DNA of 64,000 nt from an uncultured Sphingobacteriaceae bacterium. GTDB taxonomy: Bacteria; Bacteroidota; Bacteroidia; Sphingobacteriales; Sphingobacteriaceae. The stretch is from assembly GCA_946480915.1 (NCBI GenBank), contig CAMLLO010000022.1:7902-71901 (forward strand). Reading direction: 5' to 3'. Shown here one piece after another: positions 36,754 through 44,674 of the stretch. Every line of letters begins with the position of its first letter. The stretch's first letter is position 1. The notes under the pieces are model-generated. The model had not been told where the DNA came from. It ran no database searches and worked only from the letters and a program-made list of their open reading frames with translations. The position numbers were made by a program, and so were the translations under genes.

Positions 36754-37212
36754 ATGAACAGCATTGTTATAACGGATCTTCATCTTGCAGCAAGATTATT
36801 TAGATCGGGAATATTAAAATATTTCACCAGCGAGGAGCTGAAGTTCTACATCACGGATTTCTGTTATAACCATAAGGTATTGACCCTTAATAACGATAAG
36901 CTATGTGCTAAAAAGATGATTGAACAAGGTATGCTTGAGGTCGTGCCTCTTACTGAAGAGCAGATGAAAAAGACTGCTCAGGTTCATAGAAAGTACAGAC
37001 CTAAATTTATTGTAAAAACGATTTCTGCTATGGTCTTCGCAGCTGAAAATAGATATAAAATCGTAAGTGAGGACGAACTGCTGCGCGATGTCGCGTGGGA
37101 TGAATTTAAGATAGGAGTCCATCCTAAGCCCTGGCTGATAAGAATGCTAGGAGATGAAATAAGTATGATGGGAGAAATAATTGATATGGAATTAGTAAAA
37201 GAAATTATATAA
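36754..37212 (+). CDS. PIN-like domain protein, partner of ImmA/IrrE
   Basis: A 152-residue protein from the ATG at 36754, one base after the preceding stop codon. N-terminal IVITDLHLAARLF resembles the first PIN strand and acidic residue. The C-terminal part AMVFAAENRYKIVSEDELLRDVAWDEFKI matches the pattern of the last PIN motif (alanine helix, strand, D/E-D-x-L-R-x-x-A). COG2856 (ImmA/IrrE) genes paired with PIN-like proteins are a known toxin-antitoxin-like arrangement. RNase activity is inference; the fold call is from motif pattern only. Confidence 0.55.
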   Translation: MNSIVITDLHLAARLFRSGILKYFTSEELKFYITDFCYNHKVLTLNNDKLCAKKMIEQGMLEVVPLTEEQMKKTAQVHRKYRPKFIVKTISAMVFAAENRYKIVSEDELLRDVAWDEFKIGVHPKPWLIRMLGDEISMMGEIIDMELVKEII

Positions 37213-37215
37213 AAA

Positions 37216-37240
37216 AACCAGGCGAAAAACACCTGGCTTG
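37216..37240 (+). terminator. Weak hairpin after the PIN-like gene
   Basis: A short stem AACCAGG with CCTGGCTT follows the stop codon but has no good T-tract on the + strand. It may be an attenuator, not a full terminator, leaving the ubiquitin-like genes partly linked to the upstream pair. Confidence 0.35.
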
Positions 37241-37505
37241 TAAAATTCCAGTAAGGAAACAAAAGCCTGCTTTAGCTTTCGGTAATGTTGTCTTGAGAAC
37301 ACAAACTTACCTCCTTTACTTCAATTCTGCAAGTTTTCAAGTTGTTTTAACATTATACTGCTTTAATGTGGTAGGATGGCCTTTTCGTAAATTTTAAATT
37401 TTAAAAAAAGCATTAGACAGTAGGCTTAAATCTGGGCTCGACCTAGTCTCCGTTGGGGAAATGATACTCAACGCAAGAGTTTTTAAAAATTTAAACATTA
37501 TTACA

Positions 37506-38201
37506 ATGCAACAAGAAAAAAATGGGGCGCCTACGCAAAAACCAAATGTTAGTTTGAAGTTCGTAATTGAAGGAAAAGAATACGAAACTTATGATCAATA
37601 CAAAACCGGGGCTCAATTAAAGCAACTAGGTGGTATTCCAATTGAATCGGAATTGTTTCTTTCGATTAGCTCACCTTATAAAGATGAACTAATCGATAAT
37701 GATAAAGAAGTTAATCTCGCCAGACCGGAAATCGAGTACTTTTTTGTTAAGAAAAAACTTCAATTCACGATAAATAAAGTTCCGTTCATCTGGTATAAAA
37801 AATTTATAACTGGCTCTCAAATTAGAGAATTAGGAAATATTGATCCCAAGGATGACTTATATCTGGATATTAAGCCAGGTTATGAGGATGACTTTATCTT
37901 AAACGATGAACTGGTTGATTTAGCAAGACCAGGTGTCGAGCACTTTATATCAATTAATAAACCTGTTTTATTGACAATCATTGTGAATGCAAGTCCAAAG
38001 TCTTGGACGGAGAAGACAATATCGTTTGAGCAGGTTGTGATTCTAGCTTTCGGGAGTTATGATAATAACCCAAATAAAGGATATACTGTTACTTATTGTA
38101 GAGGAGCAGAACCTAAGCCCGAGGGCACTATGGTGAAAGGATCAGTTGTTAAGGTTAAGAATAAAATGATATTCGATGTCACAGCAACTGATAAATCATA
38201 G
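37506..38201 (+). CDS. Multi-ubiquitin domain protein (three ubiquitin-like folds)
   Basis: A 231-residue protein from the ATG at 37506 with three ubiquitin-like repeats: 17-80, 85-148 and 155-231. Repeats 1 and 2 share the patterns TGAQLKQLGGI / TGSQIRELGNI and VNLARPEIEYFF / VDLARPGVEHFIS. The third is the multiubiquitin C-terminal domain, with ISFEQVVILAF, YTVTYCRG and KVKNKMIFDVTATDKS. It ends in DKS, not diglycine. An in-frame ATG at 37461 is less likely. Its stop lies inside the E1-like gene (26-base overlap). Predicted modifier of a bacterial ubiquitin-like pathway. Confidence 0.9.
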   Translation: MQQEKNGAPTQKPNVSLKFVIEGKEYETYDQYKTGAQLKQLGGIPIESELFLSISSPYKDELIDNDKEVNLARPEIEYFFVKKKLQFTINKVPFIWYKKFITGSQIRELGNIDPKDDLYLDIKPGYEDDFILNDELVDLARPGVEHFISINKPVLLTIIVNASPKSWTEKTISFEQVVILAFGSYDNNPNKGYTVTYCRGAEPKPEGTMVKGSVVKVKNKMIFDVTATDKS

Positions 38202-39354
38202 TCCTGACCTTAAGCGTCTAAGAGACGAAGGATACGAGATCGAGGTGAGTGGTGGATTCTTATTGATCCACCATATACCTTATCTAAATAATAAAGGGAA
38301 GATTCTATTCGGAACGTTGGTTAGCACTCTTACAATTGTAAACAACTCGACTACTGGAGTACCCGACAACCATGTAATACATTTTATTGGTGAAAATCCT
38401 TGCAATAATGAGGGCAGAATAATTTCATCAATACAACATGGGGTGGCTTCAGTAAAGATGAGTGATAGTATCACAATTAACTTCTCATTCTCTAACAAGC
38501 CACCCGCGGGCTATCGGAATTATTATGAGAAGATTAAAAGGTATGCCGATCTCATATCCGCTCCTGCAAAGTATGTAAATCCTGAGGTAACGGAAAAGAC
38601 ATTTAAGGTGATCGTTTCTACGGATACTGAAAGTGTTTTCCAGTACGTAGATACAAATTCTAGCAGAGCTAATATTGTAATACTTAACTCAAAGTTCAAT
38701 GGGCAAAGAATTGCAATAGTAGGTTTGGGCGGAACTGGTGCATATGCTTTAGACTTAATCTCTAAAACTCCAGTTGAAGCAATTCATTTATTTGATGGAG
38801 ATGGGTTTGACCAACATAATGCTTTTAGATCTCCAGGAGCCGCTTCTATCAGTGATTTAGACAAGAGCCTTAAGAAAGCCGACTATTTCACCAGAGTTTA
38901 TTCTGAGATGCATAAGGGAATAGTAGCTCATAGCTATTACATCAGAGAAGTTAACCTCCATGAATTGGATCAAATGTCATATGTCTTTATCTGTGTTGAC
39001 CGGAATAGCGTTCGAAAGTATATATCAGATTATCTCGTTAAAAAAGGCATACCCTTTATTGATGTAGGTTTGGGAGTAAATGTGGTGGATAACAAGTTGA
39101 CTGGTGCACTGCGAGTAACGTCAGCCACAAGTACCAAATGCGATCATCTTCCCGATAGAATTTTTTCTGAGGATAACGAGAACAACGATTATGCTACCAA
39201 TATTCAAATTGCTGATCTCAATTCATTAAATGCGGGATTCGCTATTATGAAATGGAAGAAATTGAGCGGGTTTTATGTTGATTTGGAAGAGGAGCATCAT
39301 TCTTCATACTCAATAGGTGTATCTAAAATATTCAACGAAGATGCTACATCATAG
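38176..39354 (+). CDS. DUF6791-ThiF fusion: E1-like adenylyltransferase of a Bub-type system
   Basis: A 392-residue protein. Residues 1-145 are a DUF6791 domain (LINHSPDLKRLRDEGYE, ILFGTLVSTLTI, IGENPCNNEG with Cys76), which may serve the E2 or transfer step. Residues 170-392 are a ThiF/E1 adenylation domain with the nucleotide loop VGLGGTGAYAL (GLGGTG at 183-188), LFDGDGFDQHNAFR (Asp207 and Asp209, Arg218) and Cys322 in TSTKCDHLP. It overlaps the genes on both sides, so all three are translationally coupled. It should activate the C-terminus of the multi-ubiquitin protein with ATP. Confidence 0.88.
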   Translation: MSQQLINHSPDLKRLRDEGYEIEVSGGFLLIHHIPYLNNKGKILFGTLVSTLTIVNNSTTGVPDNHVIHFIGENPCNNEGRIISSIQHGVASVKMSDSITINFSFSNKPPAGYRNYYEKIKRYADLISAPAKYVNPEVTEKTFKVIVSTDTESVFQYVDTNSSRANIVILNSKFNGQRIAIVGLGGTGAYALDLISKTPVEAIHLFDGDGFDQHNAFRSPGAASISDLDKSLKKADYFTRVYSEMHKGIVAHSYYIREVNLHELDQMSYVFICVDRNSVRKYISDYLVKKGIPFIDVGLGVNVVDNKLTGALRVTSATSTKCDHLPDRIFSEDNENNDYATNIQIADLNSLNAGFAIMKWKKLSGFYVDLEEEHHSSYSIGVSKIFNEDATS

Positions 39355-39766
39355 ATTCGTTGAATTTATACCTGATTCTCTTGAAGAGGGTATACTTTAC
39401 ATTTCAGTTGATTATTGCACAGCCATACACAAATGTGTGTGTGGCTGTGGTAATAAAGTGGTGACGCCTATTTCACCCACGGCTTGGCAGCTTAGCTTCA
39501 ATGGTAGATCTGTATCGTTGAAACCATCAATAGGGAATTGGAATTTTGATTGTCAATCCCATTATTGGATTGAGAATAATAAAATTCGTCATGCCGTCCA
39601 ATGGAGCCGTGAAGAAATTGAGTCCGGAAGAGATCGGGATGCGAACTTAAAGAGAGAATTTTATTTAAAAGACGTTAGTCATATCCAAGTCCGTTCACCT
39701 GAAAGGAAACTCGCGCCTAAGAGTGGAATATGGAGATCAGTATTAAAGATTTTTGGCATAATCTAA
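39341..39766 (+). CDS. DUF6527 (BubE-like) protein
   Basis: A 141-residue protein whose ATG (39341) overlaps the E1-like stop by 14 bases. It shows the DUF6527 signature: KCVCGCGNKV (Cys32, Cys34, Cys36), SLKPSIGNWNFDCQSHYWI (Cys71, Ser73, His74) and VQWSREE. The cysteines suggest a zinc site. The family is associated with multi-ubiquitin operons and has been proposed to process or remove the modifier; the exact chemistry is not certain from sequence. An in-frame ATG at 39317 would add eight residues. Confidence 0.85.
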   Translation: MLHHRFVEFIPDSLEEGILYISVDYCTAIHKCVCGCGNKVVTPISPTAWQLSFNGRSVSLKPSIGNWNFDCQSHYWIENNKIRHAVQWSREEIESGRDRDANLKREFYLKDVSHIQVRSPERKLAPKSGIWRSVLKIFGII

Positions 39767-39780
39767 ATTATTTAAAGAAG

Positions 39781-39917
39781 AAAGGAGGTATTTAAAGATG
39801 AGTAAGATCACAGGAAAAGTAAATAAAAGTGCTGTAACAGGTAAATTTGTTTCTAATGCTACAGTTAAGAGCAGCCCCAAAACAACTTATGTGCAAACGG
39901 TTAAAAAATCAAAATAG
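39781..39917 (+). CDS. 39-residue basic peptide with strong RBS, end of ubiquitin-like operon
   Basis: The coding part is 39798-39917: starts MSKITGKVNKSAVTGKFV and ends TTYVQTVKKSK. An AAAGGAGGT box at 39781-39789, 8 bases before the ATG, is a near-perfect Shine-Dalgarno sequence. That is unusual in Bacteroidetes, and no other gene in the window has one as clear. The peptide is Lys-rich and contains a TGKFVSNATVKSSPKTT pattern similar to small conserved proteins often found beside toxin-like genes. It lies 31 bases after the DUF6527 gene and before a terminator. Function unknown; it could be a substrate, cofactor or inhibitor of the system. Confidence 0.65.
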
Positions 39918-39974
39918 ACATGAGTTAACAGCCGTCCGTTTTGGATTACTTAATTCAGAGGTTCGTTGAATTAG

Positions 39975-40008
39975 ACACCCATTGGTAAGCGATGGGTGTT
40001 TAGTTTTA
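39975..40008 (+). terminator. Terminator closing the ubiquitin-like operon
   Basis: The stem ACACCCAT with ATGGGTGT is followed by a T-rich stretch. It lies 58 bases after the small basic peptide gene, which therefore belongs to the ubiquitin-like transcript. Confidence 0.75.
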
Positions 40009-40069
40009 TTCAACTATCTGTATATGAGGTTATTATTGATTTTGTCAATAATAAGAGGTATATTTGTTT

Positions 40070-40263
40070 GTGGATTGTGAATTATTGACAATAGTTGATA
40101 TTTCAAAGAATGGACTTATTAAAAGTTATAAAGGAGAATTACTAACAGTTTCTAAATATACCGACATCGTAGTATTCAAATGTTAGAAGTTTACAATGAT
40201 GAGGTGATACGCCAAGAAGATTTGCCAAGGTTTTACGATGTATTCAATGATATTAAAATATAA
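40070..40263 (+). CDS. Possible small gene in two overlapping frames
   Basis: A GTG-started frame (40070-40186, 38 residues, LLTIVDISKNGLIKSYKGEL...KYTDIVVFKC) runs into a second frame (ATG 40180 to 40263, 27 residues, MLEVYNDEVIRQEDLPRFYD). Both halves look protein-like and join smoothly if one base were added or lost near 40183. This may be one small gene with a frameshift, or two real overlapping small genes. It precedes the C39-like gene by three bases and is probably co-transcribed with it. Confidence 0.4.
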
Positions 40264-40266
40264 TTA

Positions 40267-40677
40267 ATGAAGATCAGACATGTATTCCAACCGGATGATA
40301 CCGGATGCGGAATTGCATGTGTGGCTATGTTATCGGGATTGTCTTACAATGAAGTTAAGCAGTTGATGATTGCTGAAAAACTGTTTGATACAGACACCAG
40401 TTATTGGGGAACATCATTTTGTGATTTAAAAGAGGTGTTAAATAAGCTTGAAATTAAAACAGCTAACAGGCGAAAGTTTAACCGTCGGAGAAACATTCCC
40501 GCAAGAGTTGCAATAGCGTCGACTAACTATGATAAGAAAGGAATGTGGCGTTGGGTTGTGTTTGTGAGAGATATTGATGGATTTTATATTTATGATCCCG
40601 GTAAGCGAAGAAAAAAAGTTCGAGATCTGAGAGGCAGGATGAGTGGTTATTATCAGGATGAGTGGTTATTATATTGA
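40267..40677 (+). CDS. C39-like peptidase fold protein lacking the usual His
   Basis: A 136-residue stand-alone protein. The N-terminal motif FQPDDTGCGIACVAML places Cys14 where C39 (bacteriocin leader) peptidases have their catalytic Cys, with Gln8 at the oxyanion-hole position. The strand normally reading HWVVF reads MWRWVVF, so the usual His is Arg; YIYDPG (Asp) is kept. No transporter domain or signal peptide. It follows the ubiquitin-like operon after a terminator. It may be inactive or use other residues; role unknown. Confidence 0.7.
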   Translation: MKIRHVFQPDDTGCGIACVAMLSGLSYNEVKQLMIAEKLFDTDTSYWGTSFCDLKEVLNKLEIKTANRRKFNRRRNIPARVAIASTNYDKKGMWRWVVFVRDIDGFYIYDPGKRRKKVRDLRGRMSGYYQDEWLLY

Positions 40678-40697
40678 TATTCTAACCACTTGTGACA

Positions 40698-43600
40698 CTA
40701 ACTAACCACAACCCAATTCTCAATTTCATAATGATCGTCATGCAACTCTAACCAGTTCTTTCCATTTTCACTTATTGTATTTGGTATGTTAAGTAAAACA
40801 GACCAAGATGGGTCCGTTTTTTCTTGACGGGCGACAAACTCTTTGATTTTATCAAAGGTGAAGCTCAATTTGATGGGCATTGTAGAAGCAAGGCTTTCAA
40901 TACTTGCAACAAAGGATTGAGCAGTTTCAGAGGTGGGCCTGTCCTGGGTAACACTATTTATAAATTGGAATATATACATATCTGTAGTCAGTTTATTAAG
41001 AAGCTTATTTAGAAAGTTCTTGCCAAAAATCTTAATAATATCTTGGGGGTCATGTTGTTGGATGCTTTCAATTGCATCAACTACCATTGACAGTAAGGTA
41101 TCAAAATTCTCTTTTGGATAATGCCTAATTAGAGAGTTCCAAAGTTTTCTTGCCGATTCGAGCGCACAATTCGTTTCAGCAGTTGATAAGATCAGTTGTT
41201 TTGCTAATAATACATTGTTCTTTGATTTGCTGCATATTGTTTCCCAAATTGATAAACCGTCATCCCAATCCGGAGTAAAGCCGTTTACTCCGGTTGACAC
41301 AAGTTCTCTAACACAAATCTCAAATCCTACCGGATGACAGGTTATTAAAATATTTTTGATAATATGAATCCAAATGGATTGGTGGCTATGGTGAAAGCCT
41401 AAATACCAAAATGGCTGAGGATGGCCGCAATATACAGATAGACAATCTTTTAATAGTTCTTCATCAATCTGATCTATAATGCGAGAATATTCTTCTGCGA
41501 ATAATTCTTTTCCAAATAGCAATAGCTGAATATCGACGGGAATTTTGTTTTGTACAAGACATACAGCTTTAAGCCACCTCAAATCAACCCGGTCACTTGT
41601 TAGTAAATCTGAAATCACTTTTTTTTCTTGATCCGAAAGCTCGTCCCAGTAACCCATGCACCACGATATGGAATACGAGGCAAAGCGACTGTCCTGATGT
41701 GTAATTATTTTCGTAAATAATTCCAGTCTTAATTTAGGTATTATAGCTTCAAGTAAAAACTGGATTACCCCGAACTCGTATGTATCGGGAACCTTACCTA
41801 AATGCAGACATTTATCAATCCAACGATAAAATGCCCAGCCAATTAGTAGGGATTCATCTGAAGACAAGAATTTTTGCGCTTCATTTAAAGTAGTTCCGAA
41901 TCTCCCGGTATTATATATCTCAAATTCCTTTGGAGCATTATCAAAAAAGACAGGAAATATTTCTGCCCAAAGCTTCCAGATGGCTTTCTTCTGCTCTTCG
42001 TCAAATAGCGTCCAGTCAATACTTTCACTTCCGTAGTCAATACCAAACGTAGTAATAAGATCACTGGCTCGGATAGTGATGGTTGAATTTTTTAGTGCAT
42101 CGAGAATGTGTGGCTTAAGTATATTTCGGTCCTCCGATGAGTAGTTTCCATATCCATAAATCGCTCCTTTAATTCCTTCAAAAACGACGTATGGATGTGA
42201 ATCGTTTAGAATCGCGCGTACTACCGCTTCCTCATGTATTATGTTATGTCTCATAGTAATGAATGCAACTTTACCCCTGATAAAGGCTTCATCAGAATTT
42301 AAAATTTGATGCATTCCAGAACTATTTATAGGAAACTTTTTTGAGACCGGCCAGCTATGGAGTGTATTAAGAACATCCCAAATTTGTCTAGGGGATAGTA
42401 ACTCCCCCTCCCCCTCATTTAATTTTTCAAGTATTCCGTCGATATTCTTAGTTTCCTCTTCGTCTAAAAAATTCAAAAAATTCGACGAGTCCTCCGCTAT
42501 AAACGGAATATCACCATGCCAGAAAATATCTGACAGAGAAAGGTTTTTCGAGATCATCTGAATAACCTTTTCTGCTTTAGATTGAGGTAAGTCATCCAGT
42601 ATGCTTGAAAGAAATGATAGACAAATGTCCCTTACGCCTGGAAAAATCGATTGCTTAGCTCCCTGAAAGGCTATCTTCTTAAATACGTCTTTGAATTCTT
42701 GACTTAATCCATTATGATAGAAAAACTTGAACTGCCGAGCACAATTAAGGGTTGTGGTCGGAGATAAACAAGATAACGACTTTGTTATTAGAAAGGTTAT
42801 CGAATCAAGTTGAATAATGTTTAGGCCAAGAAGCGTATGTCTTGCTGCTTCCCAATAGGTTGGATGGGTGAATAGTATAGACTTATTAACAATGTCAACA
42901 AATCCTCTTTTCTGTAAAAACACAAGTTCCTCCATATAGATTTGGGGAAGAGAAGTGTCATCCTCATATTTAGGAAATTCAGGGTCTCCGTCGTTTGTTG
43001 GACTCTTACGTTTGAAGGGAGATTTGCCCTTCTTCTGAAAGCTTGCATACAAGTCACTATCAGTTAGTATGTAGGCAAGATCTTCGAATTGCAACGGAAT
43101 GTTGGTTGTAGCAGTAAGGCCAAGGGCGGCAAATAGGGTAGCGGCTTTAGATCCTCGGTTAATTATCTCTGCAGAAAGTTTTCTTGAATCAGCTTTTGCC
43201 AGGTAAAGAAGTTGTTCGGTCGTTTTGCCGATCAGATCGCTGGGAGATATTTTTGACAAATGTTTCAATTGGCCTACCTGTAGTAACCCATCTTCTGGAT
43301 TTTTCAATAAATAGCCGGATATCGCAGACTGTACACCTTCGGGGATATCAGACCTTTCGACCAATGTTGACCATGTTGTACTTAAAAATGATGCTTTTTT
43401 GTTAGTTAAGTCAATCCATTGATGTCCTTCTATATTACAATATTGGAGTATTTGAGCGTGATTAATGCTTTTGATTATTTCAAGTCTTGATGTAATTATT
43501 AGCTTATTAGTAGCGGGGAGATTACGGACTAATTCTTCAACCCTTCTCAAATTCGTTGGATTTTCGGAAATGGAGTCATGACCAAAGGGATCTTCAAGTA

Positions 43601-44375
43601 CAAAAACTCGATTTTCGGTCGTGTTCCTCAAAAACCGGTCTGCCTCACTTATATCATTCCTGTTCATGTAACGATAGCCCTGGTCGACTAACTTCTCTGA
43701 AAGTCTTTTTGCTAACTGGGATTTGCCGCAGAAAGAAATACCTGTAAGTAATAAAATTTTTTGATCAATAAGGATCGCCCATAAATCTTTTTCCTCTTCT
43801 CGCGAAACATAGTCTTCCGACACAACCGGCTTTTCTCTGGAGATAAGGTCTTCCGATAAGAGGTTTACAGACTGTACAATCTGCTGTGTATTTTCACTTA
43901 TAGTCTCCAGTTGCGCATTGATTCCTTGCAGACTCTTTGATATTTCGAATATTTCAGCTTGGAAATTATCCGTAATATGAAGCTTTTTAAGTTTCTTGTT
44001 ACCATTGGCTTTACTTACAAAAAGGGCGATGAAGTCTTCTAATTGATCCTGGGTGGGCAAAAGGACAAGCGAGTTGTTTTTTAAATTCTCCAGGACCTCG
44101 ATCGATAAGGGTTGCTTTCCTAATATATGGCCTATAAGTGAATCAAAAAGTTCCTGTGACTGATAGAATGGTATCTTTCCATCATTATATAACAGGGTAT
44201 CCTGTCCTTTAAATTCGAATATAGTTTCGTCCAATACAAGTGCTAAAAGGTTCTTGTACTTTGTCTTTGGAAAGAAAAATAACCGTATCGGTGAATATAT
44301 CTCTTCTTTTATAGCCTGGTCGAAGCATTTCTGGGCTACATAGGCAGTAGATACGACTAATAGCTCAACTATCAT
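40698..44375 (-). CDS. nSTAND3-type NTPase, putative antiphage sensor
   Basis: A 1,225-residue protein. Residues 1-150 form an N-terminal domain without recognised catalytic motif, starting with a hydrophobic stretch; a coiled segment follows (145-180). An nSTAND3-like NTPase module spans about 188-420: entry segment YVSREEEKDLW, Walker A GISFCGKS (212-219), acidic motif VFVLEDPFG (257-265), and TSR (295-297). The C-terminal two thirds is helical with HEAT/ARM-like repeats, probably the ligand-sensing part. STAND NTPases with such layouts are frequent in antiviral defence. Convergent with the C39-like gene; no partner gene on its strand. Confidence 0.75.
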   Translation of the reverse strand: MIVELLVVSTAYVAQKCFDQAIKEEIYSPIRLFFFPKTKYKNLLALVLDETIFEFKGQDTLLYNDGKIPFYQSQELFDSLIGHILGKQPLSIEVLENLKNNSLVLLPTQDQLEDFIALFVSKANGNKKLKKLHITDNFQAEIFEISKSLQGINAQLETISENTQQIVQSVNLLSEDLISREKPVVSEDYVSREEEKDLWAILIDQKILLLTGISFCGKSQLAKRLSEKLVDQGYRYMNRNDISEADRFLRNTTENRVFVLEDPFGHDSISENPTNLRRVEELVRNLPATNKLIITSRLEIIKSINHAQILQYCNIEGHQWIDLTNKKASFLSTTWSTLVERSDIPEGVQSAISGYLLKNPEDGLLQVGQLKHLSKISPSDLIGKTTEQLLYLAKADSRKLSAEIINRGSKAATLFAALGLTATTNIPLQFEDLAYILTDSDLYASFQKKGKSPFKRKSPTNDGDPEFPKYEDDTSLPQIYMEELVFLQKRGFVDIVNKSILFTHPTYWEAARHTLLGLNIIQLDSITFLITKSLSCLSPTTTLNCARQFKFFYHNGLSQEFKDVFKKIAFQGAKQSIFPGVRDICLSFLSSILDDLPQSKAEKVIQMISKNLSLSDIFWHGDIPFIAEDSSNFLNFLDEEETKNIDGILEKLNEGEGELLSPRQIWDVLNTLHSWPVSKKFPINSSGMHQILNSDEAFIRGKVAFITMRHNIIHEEAVVRAILNDSHPYVVFEGIKGAIYGYGNYSSEDRNILKPHILDALKNSTITIRASDLITTFGIDYGSESIDWTLFDEEQKKAIWKLWAEIFPVFFDNAPKEFEIYNTGRFGTTLNEAQKFLSSDESLLIGWAFYRWIDKCLHLGKVPDTYEFGVIQFLLEAIIPKLRLELFTKIITHQDSRFASYSISWCMGYWDELSDQEKKVISDLLTSDRVDLRWLKAVCLVQNKIPVDIQLLLFGKELFAEEYSRIIDQIDEELLKDCLSVYCGHPQPFWYLGFHHSHQSIWIHIIKNILITCHPVGFEICVRELVSTGVNGFTPDWDDGLSIWETICSKSKNNVLLAKQLILSTAETNCALESARKLWNSLIRHYPKENFDTLLSMVVDAIESIQQHDPQDIIKIFGKNFLNKLLNKLTTDMYIFQFINSVTQDRPTSETAQSFVASIESLASTMPIKLSFTFDKIKEFVARQEKTDPSWSVLLNIPNTISENGKNWLELHDDHYEIENWVVVS

Positions 44376-44674
44376 AATAGCTTACACTTGTTTTCAAGGT
44401 TTGATAATACTAATACAGAACGTTGAAATTAAAAAATATTAGGGAATAAAAAAGGGAGTTCTCGATTCGAACCTGCGGCCACAATGCTTGGAGTTGAAAA
44501 TATTGTGAAGAGTACTTTTGAATCTTAAAAAACTCAAGCAGCCTACTTGGCAATTCTTGAAAATAGGGCTTTACTATTATTTCTAGGTCCCACCCTTAAA
44601 GCCACCAGAAAAACTTTCCCTTCCTTCCAACTTTTGCTTCATCCTCTGATAAACAACAGCGGGGGACGGAGAAA
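44376..44674. other. 299-base intergenic region, cargo boundary
   Basis: Separates the divergent nSTAND gene from the second HTH paralogue. It contains a stretch near 44457-44490 that superficially resembles a tRNA T-arm on the reverse strand but does not pair. No gene or clear promoter is seen. It may mark the right edge of the cargo insertion. Confidence 0.35.

Noticed and set aside
37461..37505. Upstream ATG for the multi-ubiquitin gene
   Set aside because: The 15 extra residues lie outside the ubiquitin fold and before an A/T-rich leader; ATG 37506 is preferred, but this is not proven.
44457..44490. tRNA-like T-arm on the reverse strand
   Set aside because: GGTTCGAAT is present but the flanking bases do not pair and no acceptor or anticodon arm is found.
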